A stretch of 60,181 nucleotides of DNA from Candidatus Uhrbacteria bacterium RIFOXYB12_FULL_58_10 (GTDB lineage Bacteria; Patescibacteriota; Patescibacteriia; UBA9934; GWF2-40-263): positions 1 through 60,181 of the forward strand of contig MGFA01000016.1 of NCBI GenBank assembly GCA_001791645.1. Direction: 5' to 3'. The first letter of the stretch is position 1; every line of letters begins with the position of its first letter. The position numbers and the translations under genes were made by a program. The notes beneath the pieces were generated by a model. It worked only from the letters and a program-made list of their open reading frames with translations. It was not told where the DNA came from and ran no database searches. Positions 44,891 to 53,073 of the stretch are shown piece by piece.

Positions 44891-45250
44891 CTAGTTCGTG
44901 ATCTTCAAGCGCTTCATGCGTTCGGTGCGGTGGCGGTTCTTCGGAAGCATGCGATCAACGGCACGGCGCAGAACGTCTGACGGATCTTTCGCCCAAACGG
45001 TCTTCATGAGCTTCGCGGAAAGTCCGCGCGGCCCGCCCGTGTGCGCATAGTACGTTTTCTGTTCCAACTTTTTGCCAGTGATCTTCATTTTGGATGCGTT
45101 TGCTACCTCCACCGCGTCACCCGCATCGACGTTCGGAAGAAAACTCGCCTTGTCCTTCCCGATCAGAATCATCGCGATCTGGGTCGCCAAACGACCGGGC
45201 GCTTTGCCGGCGGCATCAATCGTTCGAATTGTACGTTTCAATACTGCCAT
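44891..45250 (-). CDS. rplM: Ribosomal protein L13 (uL13)
   Basis: 119 residues, shorter than the usual 140-odd. Core motifs: GRLATQIAMILIGKDK, the Y.HTGGPRG segment, and LRRAVDRMLPKNRHR. The C-terminal end after KRLKI is trimmed relative to E. coli. The ATG at 45250 gives the conserved start; an upstream in-frame codon lies inside rplQ. Confidence 0.95.
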   Translation of the reverse strand: MAVLKRTIRTIDAAGKAPGRLATQIAMILIGKDKASFLPNVDAGDAVEVANASKMKITGKKLEQKTYYAHTGGPRGLSAKLMKTVWAKDPSDVLRRAVDRMLPKNRHRTERMKRLKITN

Positions 45251-45251
45251 A

Positions 45252-45602
45252 TTACACGAGCTCAATCTGGACCATATCGGCAGCGTCATTCAGACGATGT
45301 CCGAGCTTAACGATGCGCGTATAACCGCCCTTTCGTTCAGCGTAACGCGGACCGAGCACCTCAAGGATCTTCTTAACCGGATGCTCCGTATAAAACACCT
45401 TCATCAAGTTTCTCCGCGAAACGAGCGTCGGCGTTTTTCCCGTTGAAATTGCGCGCTCGACGAACGGACGGACCGCCTTGGCCTTTGCTTCGGTCGTCTT
45501 TACCTTTTCGTACAAAATAATGCTCGCCGCAAGATTGCGGAGCAATGCTTCGCGCGGAGCTTTTTCACGGCCGAGTTTTGTGCCTTTCTTACGGTGACGC
45601 AT
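45252..45602 (-). CDS. rplQ: Ribosomal protein L17 (bL17)
   Basis: 116 residues. Starts MRHRKKGTKLGREKAPREAL and contains EKVKTTEAKAKAVRPFVE and GGYTRIVKLGHR, all typical. It follows rpoA by 8 bases, the standard order, and confirms that rpoA truly ends where it does. Confidence 0.96.
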   Translation of the reverse strand: MRHRKKGTKLGREKAPREALLRNLAASIILYEKVKTTEAKAKAVRPFVERAISTGKTPTLVSRRNLMKVFYTEHPVKKILEVLGPRYAERKGGYTRIVKLGHRLNDAADMVQIELV

Positions 45603-45610
45603 AATGAGGT

Positions 45611-46327
45611 TTATTCCGCCGACGGTTCTTCCGTCGCGGCCGGATTCTGCAACAGAATCGAGAAATAGTCAATAAGGATCTTTGCTGACTCCGTCACGGC
45701 CTCCTCCGGCGTGATCGTTCCGTCCGTTTCGATGGTCATTACGAGCTTGTCGTAGTTCGTAATTTCACCGACGCGCGTGTTTTCTACGCGGTAGCCGACG
45801 TTTCGAACCGGAGAGTACAAGGAGTCAATGGCAATGGTGCCAATATCGTTCACTTCACCGATGCGCTCCTCGGTCGGAACATAACCCCGGCCACGACCGA
45901 CCGTGAGTTCCGCCTCAAAAACACCGCTGTCATCCGTAATCGTCGCAATCTTCATGTCAGGATTGACGATCTCGATGTCAGAATTCGGCTCGATGTCCGC
46001 CGCCGTCACGGTCTTTGAGCCCTTTACCTTCACGGTCAGCTTAACCGGCTCCTCGCTGAAGCACTTCAGACGAAGTCCCTTCAGGTTAAGGATGATCTCA
46101 AGCATGTCCTCCTTAACGTTCGGGATTGCCTGAAACTCATGCGTACCGCCCTTAACCTTGACGGCGATGACGGCCGCACCTGGCAGCGAGGAAAGAAGCA
46201 CGCGACGCAAGGCATTGCCAAGCGTTGTTCCATAGCCGTGAAAACACGGCTCAACGACCAAGAGACCCTCGTTTGGGCGAGTGCTTGGTTCAAATTTGAT
46301 CGTTGACGGGAGAAGGATGTTCTCCAT
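45611..46327 (-). CDS. rpoA: RNA polymerase alpha subunit without C-terminal domain
   Basis: 238 residues against about 315-330 normally. The N-terminal assembly domain is complete: PNEGLLVVEPCFHGYGTTLG, the NALRRVLLSSLPG dimerisation helix, and the final helix AKILIDYFSILLQ. After a short PAATEEPSAE tail it stops. The alpha-CTD, which binds UP elements and class I activators such as CRP, is absent, and rplQ begins 8 bases later, so there is no room for it in another frame. Polymerase here should not use alpha-CTD contacts unless the domain is encoded elsewhere. Confidence 0.95.
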   Translation of the reverse strand: MENILLPSTIKFEPSTRPNEGLLVVEPCFHGYGTTLGNALRRVLLSSLPGAAVIAVKVKGGTHEFQAIPNVKEDMLEIILNLKGLRLKCFSEEPVKLTVKVKGSKTVTAADIEPNSDIEIVNPDMKIATITDDSGVFEAELTVGRGRGYVPTEERIGEVNDIGTIAIDSLYSPVRNVGYRVENTRVGEITNYDKLVMTIETDGTITPEEAVTESAKILIDYFSILLQNPAATEEPSAE

Positions 46328-46342
46328 AGGTTCGCGAAAGCG

Positions 46343-46963
46343 TTAACGCGAATAAAATTCAACGATGAGGGTCGGATCGAAAACCGATTTTAGATCCTCA
46401 CCTTCTGGGAGAGACGTGACTTTTCCTGTAAACATGGCAGCATCGAGCGAAAGCCAGCGCGGAGCCTCGGTTTTTTGAAGACGTTCCTGAAGCCCGTTAA
46501 GAAGACCTTTGGTTTTCTTGCTTTCCTTGAAACCAATCACCTCGTCAACACGAACCGTAAATGAGGGGATATTCACGTCAACGCCGTTCACAGTAATGAA
46601 TCCGTGATTAACCATCTGGCGAGCTTGTCGACGCGTCTTCGCAAAACCAAGCCGGAACACCACGTTATCCAAACGACGCTCGAGGGTCTGAACCAAGAAA
46701 TCGGCTGTGTTTCCCTTTTTCAAGCTAGCGGCCTCAAAATAGCGTCGAAACTGACGTTCCATCACATTATACAGCCGCTTGGCCTTTTGCTTTTCACGCA
46801 GCTGGACCCCATAGGAAGAAAGCCGCGGGCGACGCAAGGCCTGTGCCGGACCATGAACGCCCGGCGGGGCGCTGCGGCGCTTCAACGCGCACTTTTCCTT
46901 GCCACAAAGGGTCACCCCTTCGCGACGGCACATCTTGCAGGTTGTTTTGAGTGTCTTGCCCAT
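46343..46963 (-). CDS. rpsD: Ribosomal protein S4 (uS4), zinc-type
   Basis: 206 residues. The N-terminus has four cysteines (9, 12, 20, 25) in a CxxC...CxxxxC arrangement, the zinc-binding form of S4. The S4 RNA-binding domain follows (LERRLDNVVFRLGFAKTRRQARQMV...), with HGFITVNGVDVNIPSF. S4 nucleates 30S assembly. The ATG at 46963 is taken; the longer reading overlaps rpsK. Confidence 0.95.
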   Translation of the reverse strand: MGKTLKTTCKMCRREGVTLCGKEKCALKRRSAPPGVHGPAQALRRPRLSSYGVQLREKQKAKRLYNVMERQFRRYFEAASLKKGNTADFLVQTLERRLDNVVFRLGFAKTRRQARQMVNHGFITVNGVDVNIPSFTVRVDEVIGFKESKKTKGLLNGLQERLQKTEAPRWLSLDAAMFTGKVTSLPEGEDLKSVFDPTLIVEFYSR

Positions 46964-46971
46964 AATCAGCG

Positions 46972-47370
46972 TTAGATGCGACGAGCGCGCGAGGAACGGC
47001 AACCGTTGTGCGGAAGCGGGGTCATATCCTTGATGCTGGTAACCGTAAAACCGTTTGCATTTAGCGCCCGGACAGCCGAATCCCGACCGGATCCCACGCC
47101 CCTGACGAAAACGGCGAGCTCACGCAAACCAGTTTCCTTCACCTTGTCGGCAATCGTCTTCACGATCATGCTTGCGGCGTACGGCGTAGCCTTTTTCGGA
47201 CCACGGAATCCACAGGCTCCGGCAGAAGACCAAGCAAGAGTATTTCCGTTCTGGTCCGTAACCGTAACAATCGTGTTGTTGTAGGTGGCCTGAATATAAG
47301 CGCACCCCTGAGACACCTGTCGGATCGCCTTGACCTTCTTTGGCTTGTTTGTAACTTTCACGGTTGCCAT
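46972..47370 (-). CDS. rpsK: Ribosomal protein S11 (uS11)
   Basis: 132 residues. GCAYIQATYNNTIVTVTDQN, the GFRGPKKATPYAA segment, and the closing PHNGCRSSRARRI, which matches the invariant HNGCRPPK.RR end with Ser-Ser in place of Pro-Pro. Platform protein of the 30S subunit. Confidence 0.96.
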   Translation of the reverse strand: MATVKVTNKPKKVKAIRQVSQGCAYIQATYNNTIVTVTDQNGNTLAWSSAGACGFRGPKKATPYAASMIVKTIADKVKETGLRELAVFVRGVGSGRDSAVRALNANGFTVTSIKDMTPLPHNGCRSSRARRI

Positions 47371-47376
47371 AGCTAA

Positions 47377-47763
47377 TTATGTCTTGGTGAGGACTCGACG
47401 ACCAGAACCCATGGTCTTACGGACGTTCCCGCGCACGGTACGCGAATTCGTCTTTGTTCGTTGTCCGCGGACAGGAAGCTTTTTCATGTGACGGACGCCG
47501 CGATAACTTCCGGTATCCTTTAGCCGCTTGATGTTCGACATCACGTCACGACGAAGATCTCCCTCGAGACGGTGATTCTTCTCAAGCGCCTCGCGAATCT
47601 GCGAGGTCTGATCGTCCGTGAGGTCCTTCACGCGGATATCCTCGCTGATGCCAACCTGCTTCAAAACGCGTTTAGCAATGGTATCGCCCACGCCATAGAC
47701 GTACGTGAGACCAATGATGATTCGTTTGTTGTTTGGGAGTGTAACTCCAGCAATACGTGCCAT
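47377..47763 (-). CDS. rpsM: Ribosomal protein S13 (uS13)
   Basis: 128 residues. [20 protein letters not shown] at the start, a helix-two-turn-helix ([20 protein letters not shown]), and a basic C-terminal tail. Contacts tRNA and L5 in the head of the 30S subunit. Starts 3 bases after rpmJ. Confidence 0.96.
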   Translation of the reverse strand: MARIAGVTLPNNKRIIIGLTYVYGVGDTIAKRVLKQVGISEDIRVKDLTDDQTSQIREALEKNHRLEGDLRRDVMSNIKRLKDTGSYRGVRHMKKLPVRGQRTKTNSRTVRGNVRKTMGSGRRVLTKT

Positions 47764-47766
47764 AGA

Positions 47767-47880
47767 TTACCCTTGGCGCTGTTTATGACGCGGGTTCTTA
47801 CAAATAACTCGGACCCGACCTTCACGGCGGATCACTTTGCAGTCCCGGCAAATGGATTTTACGGATGCACGCACTTTCAT
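47767..47880 (-). CDS. rpmJ: Ribosomal protein L36 (bL36)
   Basis: 37 residues, readable directly on the minus strand: [20 protein letters not shown] and so on, ending [10 protein letters not shown]. The zinc ligands are Cys11, Cys14, Cys27 and His32 (the CCCH form). Placed between infA and rpsM as in most bacteria. Confidence 0.95.
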   Translation of the reverse strand: MKVRASVKSICRDCKVIRREGRVRVICKNPRHKQRQG

Positions 47881-47895
47881 AATGAAGCAATAACC

Positions 47896-47919
47896 TCATC
47901 GGACGGAAACGCCCGATGA
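47896..47919 (-). other. Hairpin between infA and rpmJ
   Basis: 7-bp stem TCATCGG/CCGATGA with a 10-nt loop, no T-run. Possibly an RNA processing or translational-control element; function unknown. Confidence 0.45.
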
Positions 47920-47935
47920 AGTGGGGTTCGCTCGA

Positions 47936-48160
47936 TCAGAATCGGTAAACGACTCGTCCCTTGGTTAAATCATACGGGCTCATCTCGAGTTTTACCTCGT
48001 CGCCTGGAAGGATACGAATGCGATGCATACGCATTTTTCCAGACAGATGCCCAGTGATGGTTTGACCGTTCTCAAGACGGATTTTGAATTTGGCAGACGG
48101 AAGAAGTTCTTCCACCTTACCCTTCACCTCGATGAATTCCTTTGACCCTTGTTCGCTCAT
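47936..48160 (-). CDS. infA: Translation initiation factor IF-1
   Basis: 74 residues, an S1-like OB fold: [40 protein letters not shown] and the closing [11 protein letters not shown]. It occupies the ribosomal A site during initiation. The ATG at 48160 lies 10 nt after the proximal -10 box; an upstream TTG is rejected. Confidence 0.95.
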   Translation of the reverse strand: MSEQGSKEFIEVKGKVEELLPSAKFKIRLENGQTITGHLSGKMRMHRIRILPGDEVKLEMSPYDLTKGRVVYRF

Positions 48161-48170
48161 AATCGTCAAG

Positions 48171-48179
48171 ATTCTATCA
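48171..48179 (-). promoter_or_regulatory. infA proximal promoter P2 (leaderless)
   Basis: Minus strand extended -10 TGATAGAAT, 10 nt before the infA ATG; a poor -35 (TTGCGT) lies 16 bp further up. Confidence 0.55.
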
Positions 48180-48226
48180 GTTGAGCGAAAAAACGCAAGA
48201 GGTTGTGGATAGTCGAAGGCGCCGGT

Positions 48227-48255
48227 ATTGTACGTTTTTGCTTTTCATGTGTCAA
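48227..48255 (-). promoter_or_regulatory. infA distal promoter P1
   Basis: Minus strand: TTGACA (48250-48255), 17-bp spacer, TACAAT (48227-48232). A strong promoter inside the end of alaS, giving a leader of about 60 nt. Confidence 0.8.
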
Positions 48256-50147
48256 GAGTTGGTTGTGGAAGCGTTTACAATCGCTTTGATTCGCCTTATT
48301 CCAGCGGCTACGGGCTCTTCTTTGACAATATGAAATTCGCCGATTTCCGAGGTGTTTTCCACATGCGGACCGCCACAAACTTCCTTTGAGAAATATTCCT
48401 CTGCCGCCTTGTCACCAATGAAGTATACCTTGATCTTTCCGCCGAGCGAAGCATACTTGTCCTCAAACACGCCAATCGCCCCGCGTCGCTTCGCCTCCTC
48501 GAGATCCACGATCTCGAAGTGAACCGGGAGGGCTTTCCTGATATGTTCATTCACGATGTCCTCAACTTGCCTGATCTGTTCCTGAGTCATTCTTTCAGGA
48601 TGCGAGAAATCAAAGCGAAGACGCTCGGCCGTGATGTTCGAGCCGCGCTGAAGCACATGGTCGCCAAGGACCTGCCGTAACGCGCAATGAAGCATGTGCG
48701 TCGCCGTATGAAGTCGCACCACCTCTGCCGAGTGATCCGCGAGCCCACCGGCAAACTTCTGCTCGGATCCGGCTCGCGAAAGCTCCTGGTGCTTTTTAAA
48801 TTCATCGCGGAAAACGGCTCGATCTACCACTTGACCATGCTCGAGCGCTAATTCTTCCGTTAGTTCCCACGGGAACCCGTAAGACTGATAAAGATTAAAT
48901 GCATCCACGCCTAACACGGCTCCGGTCTTGGCAAATGACTTCTCAAACTCGCGGAGTCCCTTATCGAGTGACGCCTTAAACTTTGCCTCCTCCTTCGTCA
49001 TTTCCGAGACGATAATTTCACTCTTATCAACAAGCTCCGGATATGCTTCACGATAGGTTTCGACGTAGGCGGATGCGACCGTGCCACAAAATGCATCCTT
49101 TGCGCCAATCTTGTTGCCGAAACGCACGGCGCGGCGGATAAGACGGCGGACGTAGTAGCCCTGATCCTTGTTGGACGGCAAGACGCCATCAGCGATGAGA
49201 AACGTCGCGGCTCGCAGATGATCAAGCATGACGCGGAACGCAAACGTTTCGTCGGAGTTCGCTCCATACATCTTTGCAGTGACCGACTCGACGGCTGAAC
49301 GCGCTCGGTCGAACAGGTCGATGCGAAACATGTCCGGATCGTCTCCGACCGCGGCAGCCATGCGTTCGAGGCCTCCGCCAAAATCGACGTTTTGCTTCGG
49401 CAGCAGCTCAAACCCGGATTCCGTTCTTTTGTACTGCATGAACACGTTGTTGCCGATCTCTACGAACCGGCCGCAATCACAGTTGACATGGCACGGCCCT
49501 GACGCGAAGGCCGACGTCTCATGCAACCTACGTTCAGCACCGAAATCCCAAAACATTTCCGTATCCGGTCCGCCTGGTTCGCCAACTGGCATGGCATTTG
49601 GTATGCCGGAGCGAGACCACCAGTTCTTTTTCTCGTCATAATAAAAAATCCTACCGCTTTCCATGCCATCTCTCTCGGAAAAATCAACCGCTTCCGCTGA
49701 CATCCCAACGGAAGCGAAAGCCTCTTTCCAATACGCGACCGTTTCCTCGTCACGCGCGATCTGGTCGTTTCCACGAAATACGGTTACGTATAAACGCGAA
49801 GGATCGAGGCTTAATTCCCTCGTGAGGAACTCAAACATCCAGGCAACCTGCTCCCTCTTAAAATAATCTCCAAGCGACCAGTTTCCGAGCATTTCAAAAA
49901 ATGTCGTGTGTCGATTGTCTCCTACCTCCTCTATGTCCTGTGACCGAAAACATTTTTGGGCATCAGCGATGCGTGTGCCGCTCGGATGCGGCTCGCCAAG
50001 CAAAAACGGAACCATCGGTTGCATGCCGGAGCCGGTAAATAACGTCGTCGGGTCATTTTCCGGCAACAAGGGCGCGGACGGGACGACCGAATGGCCGCGT
50101 GCCGCGAAAAAATCAAGATAGGCCTTTCTAATCTCAGAGGATGTCAT
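48252..50147 (-). CDS. alaS: Alanyl-tRNA synthetase, short form
   Basis: 631 residues against about 870 in E. coli. The class II aminoacylation core is intact (FTGSGMQPMVPFL, RHTTFFEMLGNWSLGDYFK, GGGLERMAA), as is the editing domain with its zinc ligands HTATHMLH (480-487) and CGGPH (591-595). It stops about 35 residues later: the C-Ala/DHHA1 domain, which bridges the two active sites on the tRNA, is missing. Its leaderless promoter lies just upstream, and infA promoter P1 overlaps its end. Confidence 0.93.
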   Translation of the reverse strand: MTSSEIRKAYLDFFAARGHSVVPSAPLLPENDPTTLFTGSGMQPMVPFLLGEPHPSGTRIADAQKCFRSQDIEEVGDNRHTTFFEMLGNWSLGDYFKREQVAWMFEFLTRELSLDPSRLYVTVFRGNDQIARDEETVAYWKEAFASVGMSAEAVDFSERDGMESGRIFYYDEKKNWWSRSGIPNAMPVGEPGGPDTEMFWDFGAERRLHETSAFASGPCHVNCDCGRFVEIGNNVFMQYKRTESGFELLPKQNVDFGGGLERMAAAVGDDPDMFRIDLFDRARSAVESVTAKMYGANSDETFAFRVMLDHLRAATFLIADGVLPSNKDQGYYVRRLIRRAVRFGNKIGAKDAFCGTVASAYVETYREAYPELVDKSEIIVSEMTKEEAKFKASLDKGLREFEKSFAKTGAVLGVDAFNLYQSYGFPWELTEELALEHGQVVDRAVFRDEFKKHQELSRAGSEQKFAGGLADHSAEVVRLHTATHMLHCALRQVLGDHVLQRGSNITAERLRFDFSHPERMTQEQIRQVEDIVNEHIRKALPVHFEIVDLEEAKRRGAIGVFEDKYASLGGKIKVYFIGDKAAEEYFSKEVCGGPHVENTSEIGEFHIVKEEPVAAGIRRIKAIVNASTTNS

Positions 50148-50156
50148 AACGCACGC

Positions 50157-50185
50157 ATTGTGCCGGAGAATTCGAATTTGATCAA
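50157..50185 (-). promoter_or_regulatory. Promoter of alaS (leaderless)
   Basis: Minus strand: TTGATC (50180-50185), 17-bp spacer, CACAAT (50157-50162), 9 nt to the ATG. It fills the gap between murJ and alaS. Confidence 0.65.
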
Positions 50186-50192
50186 ACGCGCC

Positions 50193-51815
50193 CTACGCCG
50201 CGGTCGTTGATTCCGGCGTCACGGTTTCCTCAGGGGCAGATTTGCGTAAAATGCGTCGCTTTAATCCGGAAACCACGTCGGATAATTCCTCGCTTCGGAA
50301 GCCATATGAAACAAGAAGATAGACGAAGAGCCCCGCTCCCCCGGCAATGAATCCCTGGGTAAGGACGCCGAGAAAGGTGTCGAGCGCAATGACGGATACA
50401 ATAACCGGCTTCAAAAATTGCGTGACGACCGCGCAGGCCAGGCCCGCAGTGCTGATCGTAAACAAAGAACGAACGATCCGGGCCTCATCGAGCGTTCCTG
50501 TTCGCTGACGAAGTGGCATCCACAGCAACAACAGGTTGACGATCGCGGCAATGGAAAACGCCATGGCCAACCCAACCACGCCGAAATGCTGGGAGAACCA
50601 AAGCGCGGCAATGAGCGACAGAAGCGCGGAGACTAATCCTGCGACAAGCGGGGTCATCGTGTCACGATACGCGAAAAATGCGCGTGAGAGAATAAACGTG
50701 AGCGCCTGGGCGACAAAACTCAAAGTAAAAAAAGCCAGCGTATCGGCGGCAAGAATAGTCGCATTCCAATCGAATTGCCCCGCGCCTGCGACCACGCGAA
50801 CAATTTGAGCGCGTAGGATCAGAAACACGACCGTCATCGGAACCATAAAAAAGAGCACCTGGCGGACGGCGTGCGAAAATGTAGCCACGAGCGCGCGCGT
50901 ATCCCCATTCTCTGCCTCTAGAACGAATTGCGGGAATACGGCGATGGCGTATGAAACGCCAAAAATTCCAATCGCAAAAAATTGTATGTTATACGCTACC
51001 TGAAAAATAGTGACCGACCCAACGGCAAGAGTCGTCGCAATGATCGTCAAAATGACAAAATTCACCTGGCTCACGGCGATGCCCATCATGCGCGGACCGG
51101 TTAATCGAACCATTTCATGCGTGTCGGCATCCTTCCAGTCAAAGCGCGGCGACCAACGGAATCCCGCTGAAATCACGCCGAGCAGTTGGACTACGAGGTG
51201 AAGGAATGCCCCCAAGACCACGCCCCAGGCCAAACCAATGGGACCGAAGGGCTTGGCAAGAAAAAGGGCCCCCGTGATGATGCCGACATTATAAAAAATC
51301 GGCGCAAGAGAAAAAAGAAGAAATCGCTTTAATCCCTGCAGCACGCTTCCAAATACCACGGAAGCAGCGAGAAAAAACTGCGCGAGGAGCATGACTCTGG
51401 TCATCTGCGCGACCATGCCTTGCTTAGCGGGATCAAATCCAGGCGCGATCAACCCCGCAAGCGGGTCCGCAAAAATGAACAAAATCACGGACATGCCCGC
51501 CATGGCCACCGCAAGAAGATTCAATGTGTTGCTCGTGAATTCCCAAGCCCGATCACGGCGCAAAGGCGAATGGAAGTGCCGGCTAAAAATCGGAATGAAG
51601 CTCGCGGACAACGAACCGACGACAAACAGCCCAAACAAGAGGTCAGGGAGCTTAAACGCGGCGTAATACGCATCAAGAACGTCGCCCGCCCCAAATTCCC
51701 CGAGCAGGATGCGATCACGAACCAATCCGACGATACGGCTCACGAACGAAAGAAGCCCAACGATCGCCGCTGCGCCAACGATGGTCTTCGATTCCTTATT
51801 CAAAAAACCGAACAC
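50193..51815 (-). CDS. murJ: Lipid II flippase MurJ
   Basis: 540 residues, about 14 membrane helices. The MurJ N-terminus is clear: AAAIVGLLSFVSRIVGLVRD, then GAGDVLDAYYAAFKLPDLLF, with later FSLAPIFYNVGIITGAL and FQVAYNIQFFAIGIFGVSYA. It flips lipid II for peptidoglycan synthesis. The start is GTG, one base after the stop of the upstream gene; the nearby ATG is out of frame. Charged C-terminal tail (RRILRKSAPEE). Confidence 0.94.
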   Translation of the reverse strand: MFGFLNKESKTIVGAAAIVGLLSFVSRIVGLVRDRILLGEFGAGDVLDAYYAAFKLPDLLFGLFVVGSLSASFIPIFSRHFHSPLRRDRAWEFTSNTLNLLAVAMAGMSVILFIFADPLAGLIAPGFDPAKQGMVAQMTRVMLLAQFFLAASVVFGSVLQGLKRFLLFSLAPIFYNVGIITGALFLAKPFGPIGLAWGVVLGAFLHLVVQLLGVISAGFRWSPRFDWKDADTHEMVRLTGPRMMGIAVSQVNFVILTIIATTLAVGSVTIFQVAYNIQFFAIGIFGVSYAIAVFPQFVLEAENGDTRALVATFSHAVRQVLFFMVPMTVVFLILRAQIVRVVAGAGQFDWNATILAADTLAFFTLSFVAQALTFILSRAFFAYRDTMTPLVAGLVSALLSLIAALWFSQHFGVVGLAMAFSIAAIVNLLLLWMPLRQRTGTLDEARIVRSLFTISTAGLACAVVTQFLKPVIVSVIALDTFLGVLTQGFIAGGAGLFVYLLVSYGFRSEELSDVVSGLKRRILRKSAPEETVTPESTTAA

Positions 51816-51816
51816 A

Positions 51817-53073
51817 TTATTCGTTATCCAAATTCCTTACCGCGATCTTTTTCCGCGGCTCGTCATCAAGCCGCTCGTCTTCCTGGACGACATCTGGAAT
51901 GAGCTTGCTTCTTTTCGTCGACGAACCGCGCCATCGGTCGCCTGAAAGCTTCGCGATCATTGCCATGCCGATCAGCAGGAGAAGCGACAAGAACGCGAGA
52001 ATCATTTCGACTACACGATTCTGGAGCGTCCAAAATCGCACGTGAATCACGGAGCTATCCTCGGATATGGAGCCATTCGGATCAACGACCCTAAAGGACA
52101 CTTCAAAATCCCCGGAGACAGAATACGTATGACGCACGGTGGCACGCGACGATTCCACGCCATCTCCGAAATCCCATTGATATTGATACCCCGCCGCCTC
52201 GGGAGTCACTGCCTTGAATTCGAACGTATTCCAGGAATCACGCGCATAACTGAAGACCGCCCTTGGAGAGAAGGAAAGTTCATCATGCGTGTCTGGGGCA
52301 TCCACGGAAGAATCCGTCGTGTCGACCGCATCTTCCTCAGAAACAGATTCGTCTCGAGCGTTCAGTTGGAATGCGTCAACGACAGGAGCCTCTAACGTCG
52401 TCACGACCGTAGCCGGGACAACGACCGGTTCGACCACGACCGGGACGATAACGGAACGCGTCGTGTCCGATGGATAGGCGTCGCTTGCGTCCGCGACACC
52501 GTCTCCGTCGGTATCCTTGGAGATTGGGCTTGTCCCGAGCTCCGTTTCGACGTCATCAGTAAGCCCATCGTCGTCATCGTCGTCATCGCACGCATCGCCT
52601 ATTAAATCGCCATCGGTATCCACCTGCGTTGCGTTCGCCTTTTGTGGACAATTGTCCGTATCATTTTCCACTCCGTCCCCATCATCGTCAAAAATAGGCG
52701 TAAATAATCTTGTGATGGCCACGTCATTTGTCGCGTTTTCGTCGGATGGATCTGTTCCACGAATCTCCGCGCGAACGTTAAATTCGCCGTTTGGAACGAT
52801 GAAATCGACATAAACTTCCTCGGGCACGCCGCCAGCGCGGACGGAAATTACCTGCGAGTCATCGATCGGAACCGTTCCTTGAAAGAAAGAGACGTACCCC
52901 GCAACATCCACGTCGCCATAATTCGTTATGACTCCGTAGATGCGTACCGTGCTCCCCGCGACAAGTTTGTCAGAAAACGTGATGGAACTCTGGTCGATTC
53001 CAAGGTCCGCGGACGTCGCATGCACGACGAAAGGCACGCAAAGAATAAGACTCATGAAAAACAATCGTTTCAT
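51817..53073 (-). CDS. Secreted, C-terminally anchored protein with calcium repeats and a PKD domain
   Basis: 418 residues. Signal peptide 1-19; a CARDB-like beta domain (about 25-125, LGIDQSSITFSDKLVAGSTV); thrombospondin type 3-like calcium repeats (about 128-200: DDDGDGVENDTDNCPQ, VDTDGDLIGDACDDDDDDD, DTDGDGVADASD); a PKD domain (about 285-350: YQWDFGDGVESSRATVRHTY); one membrane helix (about 357-380) and a basic cytoplasmic tail. A surface adhesion or scaffold role is inferred from the domains. Its start overlaps the pduL stop (ATGA). Confidence 0.85.
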   Translation of the reverse strand: MKRLFFMSLILCVPFVVHATSADLGIDQSSITFSDKLVAGSTVRIYGVITNYGDVDVAGYVSFFQGTVPIDDSQVISVRAGGVPEEVYVDFIVPNGEFNVRAEIRGTDPSDENATNDVAITRLFTPIFDDDGDGVENDTDNCPQKANATQVDTDGDLIGDACDDDDDDDGLTDDVETELGTSPISKDTDGDGVADASDAYPSDTTRSVIVPVVVEPVVVPATVVTTLEAPVVDAFQLNARDESVSEEDAVDTTDSSVDAPDTHDELSFSPRAVFSYARDSWNTFEFKAVTPEAAGYQYQWDFGDGVESSRATVRHTYSVSGDFEVSFRVVDPNGSISEDSSVIHVRFWTLQNRVVEMILAFLSLLLLIGMAMIAKLSGDRWRGSSTKRSKLIPDVVQEDERLDDEPRKKIAVRNLDNE

